Assembly (NCBI RefSeq): GCF_029360725.1
Contig: NZ_JARKMY010000002.1
Coordinates: 744,001 to 808,000 of the forward strand
DNA: 64,000 nucleotides
Origin: Chryseolinea sp. H1M3-3
Lineage (GTDB): Bacteria; Bacteroidota; Bacteroidia; Cytophagales; Cyclobacteriaceae
Direction: 5' to 3'
In this document: positions 63,281 to 64,000 of the stretch, piece by piece
Numbering within the stretch: position 1 is the first letter of the stretch
Layout of the letters: each line of letters starts with the position of its first letter
Program-made: the position numbers and the translations under genes
The notes under the pieces: model-generated
The model's database searches: none
What the model was told of the DNA's origin: nothing
Seen by the model: the letters and a program-made list of their open reading frames with translations, nothing else

Positions 63281-64000
63281 ATGTTCTCCTTCAAACTTAT
63301 TATTGGCTTTCTGTTTGGTCTTCTAATAACCGCAGTGTCGATATTGGGAGTAGTTGCTTTTAAAAATAGCAGGGAATACCGCCAATCTTCTATTAAAGTC
63401 TTAAATACTTGCGCATCTATAGATGAAATGCAAAAACTCTACTCCTTATCCAAAGACCTGCAGTTGGAAAGCAATGCATTCTTCTTCATGAAGGATACAT
63501 CCGCTGCTGAATTTTACAATGGGGCAAAAAAAGGTCTTTCGGATATTACTTCTATCCGTTTGATGCTTCATGATAGTGATCCACAGCGCGCACGAATGGA
63601 TTCGCTTGAGATGGTTCTCGGTCAACTTATATCCTTTTCCGATTCTTTTCTTCTCATTAGTCAAAAGCGAAATTTGGATATTCAGAGAAGCATCGAGTCG
63701 AAACTGCGAGGCAATAAATTTTATCGGGAAAAAATCAGAGGCCTGGTAACACATGTAATTGGAGAGGAGGAACGACAGCTGTTCAAAGAACAACAGGAGA
63801 ACGAACAAAACGTTGCTGCTTTTGAACGAACGTTTATGCAATTATTGGCAACTATTGGAGTTTTATTGGCCACAACCTTCTTTTCAATCCGTTATAATTT
63901 CAACAAGCGAATACGTGTACAGCATGAATTAAGAAACGCAAAAGATTTATTTGGAAAATTATTCTATGAAAGCCCTATTGGACTTGTCATTACTCGGCAG
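63281..64000 (+). CDS. CHASE3-domain sensor kinase, 3' end beyond the window
   Basis: A frame of 240 codons runs open to the end of the window from ATG MFSFKLIIGFLFGLLITAVS. A membrane helix (about 5-26) is followed by a periplasmic helical CHASE3-like sensor (about 28-180), a second helix at about 184-204, a short coiled region and the beginning of a PAS domain (LFGKLFYESPIGLVIT). The remainder, presumably the rest of PAS, HisKA and ATPase, lies outside. It is probably the partner for the CRP-fusion response regulator. Its promoter region carries a CRP/FNR-type box. Confidence 0.8.
   Translation, partial: MFSFKLIIGFLFGLLITAVSILGVVAFKNSREYRQSSIKVLNTCASIDEMQKLYSLSKDLQLESNAFFFMKDTSAAEFYNGAKKGLSDITSIRLMLHDSDPQRARMDSLEMVLGQLISFSDSFLLISQKRNLDIQRSIESKLRGNKFYREKIRGLVTHVIGEEERQLFKEQQENEQNVAAFERTFMQLLATIGVLLATTFFSIRYNFNKRIRVQHELRNAKDLFGKLFYESPIGLVITRQ

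Noticed and set aside
1-64000. tRNA, rRNA, CRISPR array, insertion sequence, replication origin
   Set aside because: No cloverleaf, regular repeat-spacer pattern, transposase or DnaA-box cluster was found on reading the gaps.

Overview
The window is one contiguous stretch of chromosome from a member of the Bacteroidota, most likely an environmental, plant-polysaccharide-using member of the Cytophagales. The evidence is a SusC/SusD pair, a hybrid two-component regulator of the Bacteroides type, a type IX secretion sorting domain, many Bacteroidota-style lipoproteins, A-rich start regions without Shine-Dalgarno motifs, and moderate-to-low GC. I see no tRNA, rRNA, CRISPR array, transposase or prophage. 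The taxonomic call is inference.

Region 1 (about 1-14.7 kb) is centred on D-apiose. A minus-strand run (12.7 kb down to 3.3 kb) encodes, in transcription order, a 3-oxo-isoapionate decarboxylase-like TIM barrel, a D-apionate oxidoisomerase-like dehydrogenase, a GH140-type apiosidase, a Gfo/Idh dehydrogenase, a complete ribose-type ABC importer and a D-apionate lactonase-like protein. Read together this is a release, import and oxidation route from apiosides to L-erythrulose. A divergent AraC regulator sits at its head. At its foot lie an NCS1-like permease with an overlapping 57-residue membrane peptide, and an FGGY sugar kinase whose operon continues off the left edge.

Region 2 (13.8-35 kb) is mixed. 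It has a YdjC-type deacetylase, a GH78 alpha-L-rhamnosidase, an orphan hybrid two-component sensor, and a type IX-secreted beta-roll protein carrying an S74 self-cleaving chaperone domain. It also has an MFS sugar-acid transporter facing an SDR, two paralogous exported proteins, an exported esterase, and the NAD-salvage pair pncB-pncA.

Region 3 (35-51 kb) is a rhamnoside-linked glycan locus. It runs from L-rhamnose mutarotase and a GH106 rhamnosidase to susC-susD, a vanadium-haloperoxidase/PAP2 lipoprotein, a giant FG-GAP/ASPIC lipoprotein and a lipoprotein form of the DUF255 thioredoxin-like family. A perfect 18-bp LacI-type operator lies before susC. Apiose and rhamnose together suggest rhamnogalacturonan II or apiosyl/rhamnosyl plant glycosides as food, but no pectin lyase is present here.

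Region 4 (51-64 kb) is a stress and signalling island. It holds a PAS histidine kinase, a PfkB kinase, a bactofilin-like membrane protein, a carboxymuconolactone decarboxylase-like protein, a helical protein, a second GroEL, a response-regulator/CRP fusion, a tandem universal stress protein and a CHASE3 histidine kinase running off the right edge. Four of its intergenic gaps carry a CRP/FNR-type TGA-N6-TCA box, so the CRP fusion probably controls the island; this is the best candidate in the window for an undescribed regulatory system.
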